Shown in pieces: positions 1-10,228 of a stretch of DNA of 64,000 nt; position 1 is the stretch's first letter, and every line of letters begins with the position of its first letter. This stretch comes from Endomychus coccineus (Eukaryota; Arthropoda; Insecta; Coleoptera; Endomychidae): the NCBI GenBank assembly GCA_958510875.1, contig OY294069.1:4030001-4094000 (forward strand), given 5' to 3'. A program made the translations under genes and the position numbers. The notes under the pieces are model-generated. The model was not told where the DNA came from, did not search any database, and saw nothing but the letters and a program-made list of their open reading frames with translations.

Positions 1-2
1 GT

Positions 3-266
3 ATGCCCAAAGACGGGTCTTGTCTCTTCCATTCAATATCTTTCTTGGTGTATGGTAGAACTGACTCAACTTGCAGTATCAGATCTGCTATAGTTGCATA
101 CGTTGCTGAACATTGGGACGAAATGCAAGTGTACACGTGTAATGCTGATGGTGAATTAAATCAATATGCCCACGTTTCTACAAAAAGAAGTGAAATCTCA
201 CCAAAAACATTCTGTAAAAAACTAGCCAAGTCTCGATGGAGCTGCTTGTTTATCTCTAAAAAGTAA
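3..266 (+). pseudogene. OTU-family cysteine protease fragment (transposon-derived)
   Basis: The translation opens with the OTU catalytic-Cys motif DGSCLFHS, followed by LVYG and VAEHWDEM. This layout resembles the OTU domains carried by Helentron-type rolling-circle transposons (family knowledge). OTU enzymes are deubiquitinating-type cysteine proteases. Only the N-terminal third of the domain is present; no catalytic His region is visible. After about residue 65 the frame runs into a repeat arm (199-356) and stops. A second copy, on the opposite strand at 22082-22378, has more N-terminal sequence (about 18 residues upstream of PKDGSC), so the true start lies outside this window. Fragment of a mobile element, unlikely to be active. 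The domain call is fairly secure; the link to Helentrons is inference. Confidence 0.6.
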
Positions 267-1001
267 TGAAATCTAGACAAAGTCGTACCAAGTCTAAGGT
301 TCCTTACTGCGATTCCTTTATTATTATAGTTAATGTTGTGTGACTTGGCCGTTGAAGGGTACACAAGGGTACAAAACCAGGTGCTCCATGACACCATTGC
401 ACCAATCTGTCGCCAGAACCGCTACCCATTGACGATGGAAAATTGCTACTTGGAAAGCGTTGGTTCAATAACCAGTCAATTGTAGGCTTGATAAAGCTGC
501 GTATTTCAATAATATTTATGTGTAGGCAAGCCTGAAATGAACAGTATAAAAAATTATTTCCAGTACAGACAGACTTTCAATCATTGATAGAAGTCTGTCT
601 GTACGTCTATTTTATGTTAGATCGGTGGTCGATTTGACGCTCCAAAAAGAAGAGAGCAGAAGTCAGCATTGTCAATGCTGAATGCATATGTTGCACTATC
701 AACAACAGCCTAAAATGAGACACTAGCGTCCAATTACCAATACCAGTATGGGCTATTATTTCGCATAACAAACATAGGTAGTTACAACAGATAACATTAC
801 GTGTAAACAAAATTGACTTGTACCCACTAACGTATAAAGAATGTTCAACGGCCAAGTCACACAACATTAACTATGATAATAAAGAAATCGCAGTAAGGAA
901 CCTTAGACTTGGTACGACTTTGTCTAGATTTCATTACTTTTTAGAGATAAACAAGCAGCTTCATCGAGACTTTGCTAGTTTTTTACAGAATGTTTTTGGT
1001 G
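199..1001. repeat. OTU-associated repeat with 158-bp inverted arms, copy 1
   Basis: Bases 199-356 and 844-1001 are reverse complements of each other (158 bp each, few mismatches) flanking about 490 bp of unique DNA. The interior contains a 14-bp perfect-stem hairpin at 563-604 (GTACAGACAGACTT and its complement). The same arrangement recurs inverted at 21381-22128. The outer edges read CACCAAAAAC. The OTU reading frame runs into the left arm, so the arms overlap the end of the coding fragment. The superfamily is not identified; no target-site duplication could be assigned. Confidence 0.7.
563..604. repeat. 14-bp stem hairpin inside OTU repeat
   Basis: GTACAGACAGACTT pairs with AAGTCTGTCTGTAC across a 14-nt loop. 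The hairpin is kept, with one or two stem changes, in the inverted copy at 21748-21789, which suggests it is part of the original element. Confidence 0.65.
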
Positions 1002-1012
1002 GGATTAGTTTT

Positions 1013-1505
1013 CTTCAAATCGACTCACTTAGGTTTGATACTATCCGTTAGATGATACTACTAATCATCATCTATGGATGTAGTTGAGCCATCTTGATAA
1101 TTATTCATAGTTTCTTAAAAGAACTATTATGAGTATACAAAAGGTAACCCTATACGGTACCGTCTCCTCGTGTGAAGTAGAGGTGGTATGCTGGGAGAAA
1201 AGATATGCTATCCTAATTAGATGGGATGTCAATGTTTATAGACGAGCGAACAACCTTTCCAGTAGAGAGGGCGAGGACGATCCTCTAGAGAGGTATTGTT
1301 TGTAGATAACATAAGAGAATATAAGCTTTAGTGTAAAGTATTAGGAGATTAAAGATAGTGATATTAAAATATGAGTAAGTCTTCATTGACAGTTATAGTT
1401 ATCGTTAAGATGTAGCTAACTACAGCTACCCTGTACAAATAGTATTCAGTATAGCCTAGTGCGTAAAGATTGATCTTGGTACAATCAGTATGCGATTCCA
1501 ATCCT
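1013..1505. other. No recognisable feature
   Basis: AT-rich sequence with stop codons in all frames. I see no coding motif, repeat or RNA gene. Confidence 0.5.
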
Positions 1506-1509
1506 GTGT

Positions 1510-1720
1510 TTCCTCTGCTCAAGTCCCCTGCATAACTAATATTGTATTATCATCAACGAACCTTTTTCCTATATGACGAGGTCATTTGTAAATAGCGTGA
1601 AAGGAGTGGACCCAATATGTAGCCTTCAGGGACACCCTTATGTGTCTATTTGGTATGTCTAACGGAAAAAAACACTCCGCTGGAACTTCCCATTTCCAGT
1701 TTATTTAATATTATGTTATG
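1510..1720 (-). pseudogene. LINE reverse transcriptase fragment
   Basis: On the minus strand the sequence reads KGVPEGYILGPLLS, the equivalent of the GVPQGS(I/V)LGPLLF motif of non-LTR reverse transcriptases. Further along and in a shifted frame comes a DDNTILV stretch resembling the catalytic (A)DD region. At least one frameshift separates the two motifs. Short, dead fragment of a LINE; clade not determined. Confidence 0.5.
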
Positions 1721-1959
1721 ATCAACAGTACGCATGCATAAGCGTTTCTTGAGAAAGTTAGCTTCCAACGCTGATGGTGAATATTCATCTATTGGACAGC
1801 TGTTTCGCTCTTACAGAGTCCATCAGTAGAACTGAGAAGGCTGCTACGTTACTAAGCAATCCTTGTTGATGGTAAAATATAACCATCGATATTTACAATA
1901 AAGAGTATATAGTCATGTATATAGACAAGAAGCAAAAACTTAGAAAATTCCACAGCTCC

Positions 1960-2160
1960 TGCCAAACATTGTTTTGATTATAACCATCAATTATATCACA
2001 AGAATGTTAATACTTTAACTGAAGGAACCAACTACTATGGAAAATCTCTCCTGGAGATGAGTCACATAAAATTTGACTCCAAGTCTGTAAATCATAGAAC
2101 AGACATTCAATCATCAAGTCAAATTTATATATAGCATATTTTAGGTAGAATGCTCGAATC
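1960..2160 (+). pseudogene. Penelope-like element C-terminal fragment
   Basis: The + strand encodes AKHCFDYNHQ, then KNVNTL, then LLEMSHIKFD. The same order of motifs appears in the PLE fragment at 60746-60952 (minus), and the first motif recurs at 9930-9960 (+). This is the segment after the GIY-YIG core of PLE proteins (family knowledge). Only about 65 codons remain and there is no catalytic part. Confidence 0.6.
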
Positions 2161-2163
2161 GCA

Positions 2164-2602
2164 ATGTTTCTAGTTAGGGCTGACAAACTTTTCCTACTGT
2201 CTCATAAGTCTTACGAAGGTTGCCGAACGCCCGGAATCGTCGATAAAATTCATGATATGATAGTGAACGATCGGCGAGTTAAAGTGCACAAGATTGCTGG
2301 AGCTATGAGCATCTCAACCGAACGGGTATGGAACATTTTGCATAAATTTTTGAGAATGAGGATGCTATCTGCCAGATGGGTGGCTCTTTGTTGGAAACAA
2401 GCGCGACCGTGTGACAACTTCAAAGACATATTTGACGATGATAGGGAATTAGAAATTAGAAGTTAGAAATCGGCCGCATTTGGCGAAGAAAAAAAGTGCT
2501 CTTTCACTAGGACAACTCACCTGCGTACAGGTCCTCAGTCGCAATGGCAAAATTGCATGAATTATGCCACGAATCATCAGAAGATTATGTTGAGGAATAA
2601 AA
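2164..2602 (+). pseudogene. mariner-type transposase relic
   Basis: Residues 27-70 of the open stretch (KIHDMIVNDRRVKVHKIAGA, then STERVWNIL and MLSARWV) match the helix-turn-helix DNA-binding region of mariner transposases. Downstream, in another frame around 2503-2600, comes H*DNSPAY with MAKLHELCHE and DYVEE plus stop: the second catalytic Asp region and the C-terminus. The Gln before the Asp is a stop codon, the first catalytic Asp region is missing, and the sequence between the HELCHE and DYVEE motifs is much shorter than in the family, so there are at least two internal deletions. The long palindromic element starts about 28 bp after the stop codon. Confidence 0.7.
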
Positions 2603-2629
2603 TGAGTTTTGACCAAATCGATCGTTAGT

Positions 2630-3567
2630 CCAGTCGCTCTGTAATTTTTGACGGTTTTTTTTGGGTAGTGTTATTTTAGAGTGGTTTCTCATGTTTTTTG
2701 GGTCGCTGATCAAGAATCTGAATGTCAAATGTGTATTGGATCAATGCGCTCCAAGTTATGAGCATTTGTTATGGCCAAAAAAGCCATTTTTTGCGTATTT
2801 TCGGTTTAACATGAAAAATATGACATATATGAAAAAAATACTTGTATGAAAATTATAGGTATTATTAAAACGCGTTGAATGAGCCCAACTAAAAGTTTTT
2901 TAAATATTTTGGGCTCACTGTGGACCCATTTTAGCCCTTTTTTTGAAAAAAACTAACAAAAATTCCTCTGATGTTATTTATCAGCTTAATGAATTGTAAA
3001 TAGCAAGAAATTGTGCATTTTTGTATCTATTTTTATGTACTTTTCGATTTTTTCGAATATCTTATGAGGGGGCGCTACAATCGGCCATTTACAAAAAATC
3101 GTAAAATGGCGATAACTAATTGAATTTTCTATTTATTGACTCGAAACAAAAAGCATTCGAAAGAATTTAATACTTTTCACCCTGTTTTCCAAGCTTGCAG
3201 ATTTTTTTTTAAATGCGGCAATTTGGTGCTAGGTCAAAGTTTTCTAACCTCAAAAAAATCAATAAATTGTAAGGTTAAATTTTATGGAATGAATTGGAAT
3301 TTTCACAGCTAGAAGAAATTTCCATAACCCAACTTTTTAGCCAAAACCCAAACTCGATTGGTCGAGATTCGGCTGAGATATTGGAGTAGACGTGTTGAGG
3401 TCCACCCTGAGCCCAAATTTTGAGTTTTTGGAAAAAAAATTGAATTTTTAAAAAGAAAACTAATAAAACTATTTAATGCTAAGAATGCGTATTCCTACTT
3501 ATCTTTTTGACAATTTGAATAAAAAAATTTTATTCATTTATTTTCACATTTAACAATATTTTACCTT
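2630..3567 (+). repeat. Left inverted arm of the palindromic element
   Basis: About 938 bp, starting GTCCAGTCGCTCTGT and ending CAATATTTTACCTT. It pairs with 4100-5045. Arm-to-arm divergence is visible (small indels, scattered substitutions), so the insertion is not recent, or the arms evolved independently. Confidence 0.8.
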
Positions 3568-3574
3568 TAAATCG

Positions 3575-3925
3575 GTCATTTACGGTTCATATGTTTGAAA
3601 AACGTACGAAAAAATCAGCTTGCGAATTGGAAAGCCTACCGCCAACTGGCGATGTAGCGAAATATCATATATATCGTGTAGATTGCCAAGTACAGATTTG
3701 GATAGGCAACGAGAATATTGAACCAACCGAATGAGGTTGGGAAGTTCCTGAGAATGATCTTATGTCAATTCAAATAACAGCAGAAGATGCTCCAGACGAA
3801 TTATTGAAAATTATTTTTGCCCAATTGCAAACAAAAATTTGAAGAAAGTTAGTTTACCTTGTTCTGCATTGTGCAAATATTGCGAAGGTGAAGATTACAC
3901 AAAAATTACAAAAATTAAGAAAGCG
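3575..3925 (+). pseudogene. Decayed Cys-rich-tail ORF of the palindromic element
   Basis: In the spacer the + strand encodes SLPPTGDVAKYHIYRVDCQV, then IWIGNENIEPTE, a stop where Trp would be expected, GWEVPE, and APDELLKIIFAQLQTK. After a frameshift it gives LPCSALCKYCEGEDY. The series (K-x-H-x-x-R-V-x-x-Q-V, a W-G-W block, A-P-x-x-L-L, then a Cys cluster) resembles uncharacterised proteins with a Cys-rich tail that recur in arthropod genomes (from memory of the family, not checked). Function unknown. The copy has at least two stops and one frameshift, and only the C-terminal portion is present. Confidence 0.45.
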
Positions 3926-3927
3926 CG

Positions 3928-3990
3928 CTTGTGCGCGCACACACGTGCACAGACATGAACAAAGACACATACACACTTTCGTACACTAAC
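3928..3990. repeat. CA/GC-rich simple sequence
   Basis: Alternating purine-pyrimidine stretch (GCGCGCTTGTGCGCGCAC followed by imperfect CA repeats) within the spacer of the palindromic element. Confidence 0.6.
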
Positions 3991-4099
3991 AAACATACGC
4001 ATTAACTCACAAAATACTTTTATAAGAAGAAAAATGTATTAATTCATCAAAAAAATTCAAATTTTGCGATATAAATTCATAAATTTCGCGCTTTTTTTC

Positions 4100-5045
4100 A
4101 AGGTAAAATATTGTTTCATGTGAAAATAAATGAATACAAATTTTTTATTCAGATCGCCAAATTGTCAAAAAAATAAGTAGGTATACGCATTTTTAGCATT
4201 AAATAGTTTTATATGTTTTCTTTTGGAAATTTTTTCCAAAAGCCCAAAATTTGGGCCCAGGGTGAACCTCAACACGTCTACTTCAATATCTCAGCCGAAT
4301 TCCGACCAATCGAGTTTGGTTTGGGCTAAAAAGTTGGGTTATGGAAATTCATCCCAGTTGTGGAAATTTCAATTTATTTCATAAAATTTAACTTTACAAT
4401 TCATCGATTATTTTGAGGTTAAAAAACTTTGACCTAGCGCCAAATTGCCGCATTTAAAAAAAAATGTGCAAGCTTGAAAAACAAGGTGAAAAGTATTAAA
4501 ATCTTTCGAATGCCTTTTGTTTCGAGTCAATAAATTGAAAATTCAATTAGTTATCGCCATTTTACGATTTTTTGTAAATGGCCGATTGTAGCGCCCCCTC
4601 ATGAGATATTCAAAAAAATCGAAAAGTACATAAAAATAGATACGGAAGTGCACAGTTTCTTGCCATTCACAATTCATCAAGCTGAAAAATAAAGTCAAAG
4701 GAATTTTTGTTACTTTTTTTCAAAAAAAGACTAAAATGGGTCCACAGTGAGCCCAAAATATTTTAGAAACTTCTAGTTGAGCTCATTCGACGCGTTTTGA
4801 TAATACCTATAATTTTCATACAAGTATTTTTTTCATATACGTCATACTTTTCATGTTAAACCGAAAATACGCAAAAATGGCTTTTTTGGCCATTAAAAAT
4901 GCTCATAACTTGAAGCGCATTGATCCATTACACCTTTGACCCTCAGATTCGTGATCAGCGACCCAAAAACATACAAAATCACTTCAAAATACCACTCCCC
5001 AAAAAAAAACGTTTGTGGCCATTTTTCACCACAGAGCGACTGGAC
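4100..5045 (-). repeat. Right inverted arm of the palindromic element
   Basis: Begins AAGGTAAAATATTG and ends ACAGAGCGACTGGAC, the complement of the left terminus. It carries a few insertions relative to the left arm, such as the GCGAT stretch near 4155. Confidence 0.8.
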
Positions 5046-5049
5046 TACA

Positions 5050-6340
5050 TTTATTGTTTCATTTTTCAGCAACTTTCCACCTCACTCTCATATACAACCA
5101 TTATAAAAAGATCAAAATATCTGTAGTTATCTATATGTATGAGTGTTACAATTAACTATGACCAATCACCGAGTTATTCCTCTATCTTAAGGAGCTGAGA
5201 AATAGACAATGAAGCAACAGAGAAATAAAGTCACTTTGATGATAACAATGTTAATTAAATTCATATTTGAGCTTCAGTAACAATTGTCTTATCCTCAAAA
5301 TAAATTGTCGTCTTTATTGGAAAGGAATGTGTGTAACTCGATTGATCAGTAATAACATCACATCAATCAATTACAGACGATGCTGGAGAGTCAGGTGACC
5401 TCTCAGAGCAATTCTTGCGGAAAGTGTTCTTTTCGATATAAATATAGAATCAGTTTGACGGCATATTTCCAGAATTGACCCAATGAAATTGTTTGCCATT
5501 TCCGAATCTAAATTATGTGATTAATTCTCGAAGAATCACCCTCGAAAAGAAGCTCTCAAGGAGCATCTTGAGGTTTTATAATTATCGCTTTATCGAGAAA
5601 TCGAAACTACGTTCAATTGGATTCCGATGCTCTCGGAACTTTTTTCGACGTCGTTCCGTCTTAATTTTCATTGTGCACCCTTCTTGCGTTGTTCGGGTGT
5701 TTCCGTAATGAATGGATCGAATCAGAGACGGCAAATTGCCCAGAGAAACGTAGGGAAGTGCAGTTCGTGGAAAAGGCTTATTCAACCGTCGATATTCCAA
5801 GACGGATAACAGCGATTCGATACTGATTTAATGATATTATTCTGAAAAATTACCAACGGTTACCAGTTTTTAAAGTGCTCCACTTAAATAATGGACTCGA
5901 CAGGCGAAGAGAAACGGGGATAAAATGTGAATTCGCTCCAGGCAAGATTCGTATTTCCGAGCGAAGTCGTGCAAGTTTTAATTTACGGTCAAGTTTTAGG
6001 ATCACTAAATGTACAGTCTTGTAATTAGGGGATTGGTTTATTTTGTAAAGGGTTCAGTATTCCAGGCACTAAATTATCTAGAAACTTTGAGTGTTTCGTT
6101 CTGTTAATTTTCATTTCGTTGAATAGAAATGAGTTTCGTCAAAATTTGTACTAGCTGTAAGATAAACTTAAAATAAAATAACTATTGAAAGTCCGATTTT
6201 CACTAATATAATGAATGAATGTCACCATAGTTTCGCATTGTAGCTTCTTCATACAAATATTACGAAGTACTCTCAGTACAAAACAGCTACCTAATATATA
6301 AATTTGATGATAATCTCAGGATAGATGGTTATTTGAATTG
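5050..6340. other. No recognisable feature
   Basis: No convincing coding region. The short ORFs around 5490-5810 overlap on both strands and show no family motif. The sequence around 5550-5980 is somewhat less AT-rich and freer of obvious repeats than its surroundings, so it could be conserved non-coding DNA. Confidence 0.4.
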
Positions 6341-6343
6341 TTC

Positions 6344-6574
6344 CTAATTCAGCTTAACACATTGAGGGTTTAAGCGAATTATCTGTCTACAATTGGCAAT
6401 GTTTTCTATATTCCTTTCTTTACAGACCGGAAATACCTTAGCCAGCTTTAAAGTAGAAGGCAATACTTCTTTCATGACTGACGAATTTACCAAGGTTGCC
6501 AAAATAGGAGATAGCTCAACCGCGACTGATTTGGTCATTTTTATAGGAATTTCATCCATTCCACATGAATTCAT
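6344..6574 (-). pseudogene. LINE reverse transcriptase N-terminal fragment
   Basis: The minus strand reads GMDEIPIKMTKSVAVELSPI, then LKLAKVFPVCKERNIENIAN and CRQIIRL. This is the standard opening of a non-LTR reverse transcriptase: the G-x-D-x-I-P block, a hydrophobic helix, A-K-V-x-P-V-x-K and the (N)YR-P-I block. About 75 codons remain, cut at both ends. Confidence 0.65.
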
Positions 6575-6599
6575 TTACTTTATTTGAGTAATTACATCG

Positions 6600-7590
6600 T
6601 AGGTCTCATTTGCTGAGGAAGAAAAACGATAATAAGCTGTACTTATTGTTCCCCATATATTGGTTTTATTGGTTTAGTTGAGTTAACAAAGTGTGTTGCA
6701 AATAAATTAGATATGTTTCGTAAGTTGTGAATATTTCATCACTATTTATAATTTTTTGAATAGAATTTTGCGGTTTCTTGTTAAGCTGTTGCATATAGCT
6801 TTTATCGCGGGCTTTGAGCGCGGCGACCGAATCAAGAAATTTCGTAACGAAAAAACCTAAGACCTAAACACCTAACATGTGTCAAATTAATTAATTAATT
6901 TGAAGTTTCTAAAAGTGAGAAATTTCTATATTCTATACGAATGTTATAACACTCTAGCGTCTTAGACTCCGGGATTTTCACGTGGCCTATCGAAATTAGA
7001 AGGTTCGAATTATCTAAAAACATAATTGCATGAACTCCAGACGTCCTATGTAATCAGCTACGAACGAAATGATTTTGACATATTCCTCTAGGAGCTCGCT
7101 ACGCGTCAGTTAGAGTTTATACGTTAGACGTGCGTAGCTGAGACCTGAGAGTACCTGTTCCTATTTTAATTAAATTTTCCTATTTAATCGACATTTTGGG
7201 GCCCGAGACTATGCTCTTTAGTTGGCCCCGTTCATAAACTAACGACATCGAGGGAAAACCGCATGCGAAAATTCCTTGCAAAGACGTTATATGTTCCGAA
7301 GATTTGCACTTTTCTAACTCGCGAGCTACGCACCCCTCACGTGAACGTCATTCGATCTATCGAAAAATTAACCAATTTGAAACAGTTTTCGACCCCGTTT
7401 GTGGCTATTGCATTTGTGGCTATTGCAACCTTGTAAAAGGTTCAAAGTTAACATTTCGTTTTACATTCCACAACCACCCTTGACCAAGATAATTTTTAAT
7501 TTGTAGTTCATTATTGTTTTACAAATGAAATAAATAGATATGCAATTTGTAGGTTATTGATGATGTCAGTGCGACAGTGACATAATTAAG
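6600..7590. other. No recognisable feature
   Basis: AT-rich, no coding motif. It may contain decayed upstream parts of the Helentron that starts to be readable at 7613, but nothing could be matched. Confidence 0.4.
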
Positions 7591-7612
7591 GCAAAAAGCA
7601 GCCGCTCTAGCA

Positions 7613-8197
7613 GTGCAAAATAGAGTCGGCAATCTCGCTGTTCCCATTGAATTACGAACAGCAAATATTTCATTAACATCGAACAGAAAATGTATAGCCA
7701 AACGCAAACATTTTCCATTAACTCCAGCTCTTGCTATAACCATACATAAGTCGCAAGGTGAGACTTTTGACGAAATAGTATGTGAGTATAGTAAAGCACA
7801 TTCTCAGGAACTCGTTTATGTTGCGTTCTCTCGGGTAACTAATATTGAAAAATTGTATATCACGACAAAAAACGATAATTCTACATTAAAGTTCTATCAT
7901 AATCGAAGGCAAGCTGCATCGACTGCATCTTTGTTGCAAGAATTCAAAAGACTGTCGTTAAATAGTGTTCAGACGACAGTTCAAAGTGTCTTAGATTTCA
8001 TTAGTAATAGAAATGGCATTTCAATAATGACTTTCAATTGCCAAAGTCTAAATAGTCACAAATACGATTTACAAGATTCAGTTACGAGACAAACAAATGT
8101 GAAACTTCTTACCGAAACTTGCATGGCGCATAATAATCCGATTAAAATACCTAATTTCAATTGTATTGTTCAATTCAAACGAGATACTGTTCCATAA
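7613..8197 (+). pseudogene. Helentron helicase C-terminus fused to endonuclease start
   Basis: Residues 1-105 carry the last PIF1/Helitron helicase motifs: TIHKSQGETFDEIV, QELVYVAFSRVT and LYITT. The same frame continues into an endonuclease/exonuclease/phosphatase-type domain (ISIMTFNCQSLNSHKYDLQD, ETCMAHN, IPNFNCIVQF). A helicase followed directly by such an endonuclease is the signature of Helentron (Helitron2) rolling-circle transposons (family knowledge). The upstream Rep nuclease and most of the helicase are missing. The frame stops at 8195-8197, after the VQFKRDTVP stretch, and the GGVAIHQN block of the same domain follows without a gap. The element is 5'-truncated and not autonomous. 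Confidence 0.8.
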
Positions 8198-8721
8198 GGT
8201 GGGGTAGCTATTCACCAAAATAATAATGATGTAACTAATATTATGACTCCGAATATGAAATAAATATTGCACACGTTAGCGATGTTAATGTTAGGCGCTC
8301 ATTTGTTGGAGATATTTGTGCGTGCTTATGCAAACTTAGGAATGGCCTACACATAGTCATGGTAGCAATTTATATTTCTCCGAATCCAAAATTGAACGAA
8401 GTAGAGCATTTTATTCATCGCACTTTACTGGAGTACACTGAAGAAGGGTCGAAAATACTTGGTACAAATGGTAATAAATTTCCACTCATTTCGGCTGGCG
8501 ATTTCAACATCAACTTCGCTGATAAAAAATCAGAGCGGTTGACAACTTTTCTTTTGAAAAAATTGAATTTGAAAATGAATAATGATCCACAAGAGTCCAC
8601 AACAGAATATGGGACCACCATTGACGCGGTATTTCCCAGATATTTAGAGAATATCAAGTCTCAAACTTATGTCTCTTATTTCAGTTACCATAAACCTATA
8701 GTTAACCTACATGTATTGTAA
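8198..8721 (+). pseudogene. Helentron endonuclease domain, C-terminal part
   Basis: Continuation of the endonuclease of 7613-8197 after stops and frameshifts between 8197 and 8359. From 8359 the frame is open: MVAIYISPN, an insert, LISAGDFNINF (the Asp/Asn metal-site motif), TTIDAVF, and YFSYHKPI with the catalytic His. The last 120 codons look well preserved, while the 5' part of the domain is broken. This domain is thought to nick or cleave target DNA in Helentron mobilisation; that role comes from family knowledge. Confidence 0.75.
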
Positions 8722-8957
8722 GATAATTGAAATATTTAAACGATATTAACTTCTCATTTATTCAATAAAAGAAAAAAATTTGTTTTCTTATCGGTCACCA
8801 CGCTCAAAAAGTGTAACTTGAATTAATATCAAAGAAAAAAAAATACTGCATAAATTAAAAATAAATAAATAATTATAATTACATAAGTTGAGAAAAATGC
8901 TATGCAATAGCTTTACCGCGGCAGTCCCCGAGTGCCACACGTCTTTTTTTTTTTTTT
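8722..8957. mobile_element. Probable Helentron 3' terminus with T-tract junction
   Basis: The endonuclease ORF is followed by an AT-rich stretch, then ACCGCGGCAGTCCCCGAGTG (starting near 8917) and a run of T residues at about 8943-8957. The LINE fragment on the minus strand begins immediately after the T run. This fits a Helentron end inserted in a T/A-rich site inside a LINE. The exact terminus was not proven. Confidence 0.45.
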
Positions 8958-9366
8958 GTCCATTAATTTGACTTACCATGTTCCAAAAGCTCTCCTTTTT
9001 ATTGTTTGAATTATTGATTACATTTGAGTAATAATTCATTATTTCATTTTCAAAATCTCTGTTGATTAGACCTTTATATTGCTCGAATGATTTTCCAATT
9101 TGTAGATTCATGCTGTGTTTAAAAATATGATTGATGAATTTAAAGTTATCAAGACTACGTCTCACATTTTCAGAAGACGATATCTTGTGATTATTTTTGT
9201 TTGAAGTATGTTGCTTATTATTTAATAAGGTTTTGGGAAGATTGTTGTCGAATATCAAGAGGAAGTGAGGAATGAATTCATCGAAAATTTTATCAAAATC
9301 AGTTTCTTGGTCATTTGAATGAAAATTAGAAAATGTAGTTGTAATATCGTTTTCAAAATGATTCAT
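8958..9366 (-). pseudogene. LINE fragment between endonuclease and RT domains
   Basis: The minus-strand protein is Asn/Lys-rich and includes DFDKIFDEF, LIFDNNLPKT, an N-x-N-K-I-S stretch, INRDFENEIMNYYSN and ESFWNMVSQING. This pattern (a DD-hydrophobic segment, a basic linker and a K-x-x-W-x-x-(I/V) motif) is usual for the linker before the reverse transcriptase of non-LTR elements. The frame runs into the T-tract/Helentron junction and the RT itself is gone. Confidence 0.5.
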
Positions 9367-9850
9367 TCATCTTACAGAGCTTATGTTTCTTCGGCAATAC
9401 ATATTTGACACTTCAATGATAGCCAAAGGTTGCTATAGGTAATCAAATGTGAAGATTATTGCTTCATGATACATACCTTATTTTTTAAAGTAGATATTCC
9501 GAAAATTTTTGTTGAATTAATGGTACAGCTCCATTCTGGATAAAATCTTGTTAGGTTTGTTTGAATGTACTTATTCCTAAGTGAACAAGTATCTTGTTTT
9601 GTTGATAAGTGGTACAGAATATACCAATTTCACATCAGTATGGCGAATAATTTATTATTGTTTCAATCACGTTTACATAAATTACAGGACAGCTCGAGTA
9701 CGCTTTTCGAAATGACAATCACGAATAACATTACAAATCAAATATTGGACAGTACAAACTACAAACAATGCTATCATAATGTTCGTCTATAGACTTTACA
9801 TTGTATTACTTTAATTAGGCAAACAAATTAATAATTAAACGTGACAATAT
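9367..9850. other. No recognisable feature
   Basis: AT-rich; one 75-codon open stretch (9565-9792, +) has no recognisable motif. Confidence 0.4.
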
Positions 9851-9853
9851 GGA

Positions 9854-10080
9854 ATGTACAGATTTCATAATATCGATTGTGAAACGGATCAGTGGAAAAG
9901 CACTGAAAACAAACAATTACAAAAATCCTTCGCCTTTGCTGAACATTGTTTTGATTATAATAATCAATCGATTATAAAAATGTCAATATATTACACTGCA
10001 TATTCCTACGTACTACTTCATAATATTCAAAATTGTGTAATATCAGTATAGCATCTACCTCCCCTATCGTGTTCATAAAT
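9854..10080 (+). pseudogene. Penelope-like element C-terminal fragment
   Basis: Contains SFAFAEHCFDYNNQ, matching the A-(K/E)-H-C-F-x-Y-N-x-Q block of the PLE pieces at 1960-2160 and 60746-60952. The rest is diverged and frameshifted. No catalytic motif. Confidence 0.5.
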
Positions 10081-10228
10081 TTTGAATACCTGTTCAACAC
10101 TGTACTTGGAGTCCAAGGGATTTTGGTTGTCTGACGGTTTGACTTCGTCCTCGAGATATGACGTTTCTAATTATAGAGATATTACTGTGTAGTGATTTTC
10201 TAATACATATTCACATGTTGGTTGTTTC

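Larger units (their letters stand above)
2630..5045. mobile_element. DNA transposon with ~0.94-kb inverted arms
   Basis: Left arm 2630-3567 and right arm 4100-5045 are long imperfect reverse complements, clearly alignable over the whole length (for example the block with TCAACACGTCTAC at 4269-4281, mirrored near 3389-3401). The termini are GTCCAGTCGCTCTGT and its complement, each bordered by TA (2628-2629 and 5046-5047), compatible with a TA target-site duplication. The 532-bp spacer holds a decayed ORF (3575-3925). Inverted arms of this size with TA ends suggest a cut-and-paste element of or near the Tc1/mariner group, or a foldback-type element. No transposase remains. The left end lies just after a mariner relic. 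Confidence 0.75.

Noticed and set aside
5582..5800. Overlapping ORFs on both strands near 5.5-5.8 kb as a gene
   Set aside because: Open frames on both strands with no motif; more likely chance.
8788..8957. C-terminal 55 codons of the minus-strand ORF ending at 8788
   Set aside because: They run through a T-tract into Helentron-like terminal sequence; LINE-like coding ends at the T-tract.
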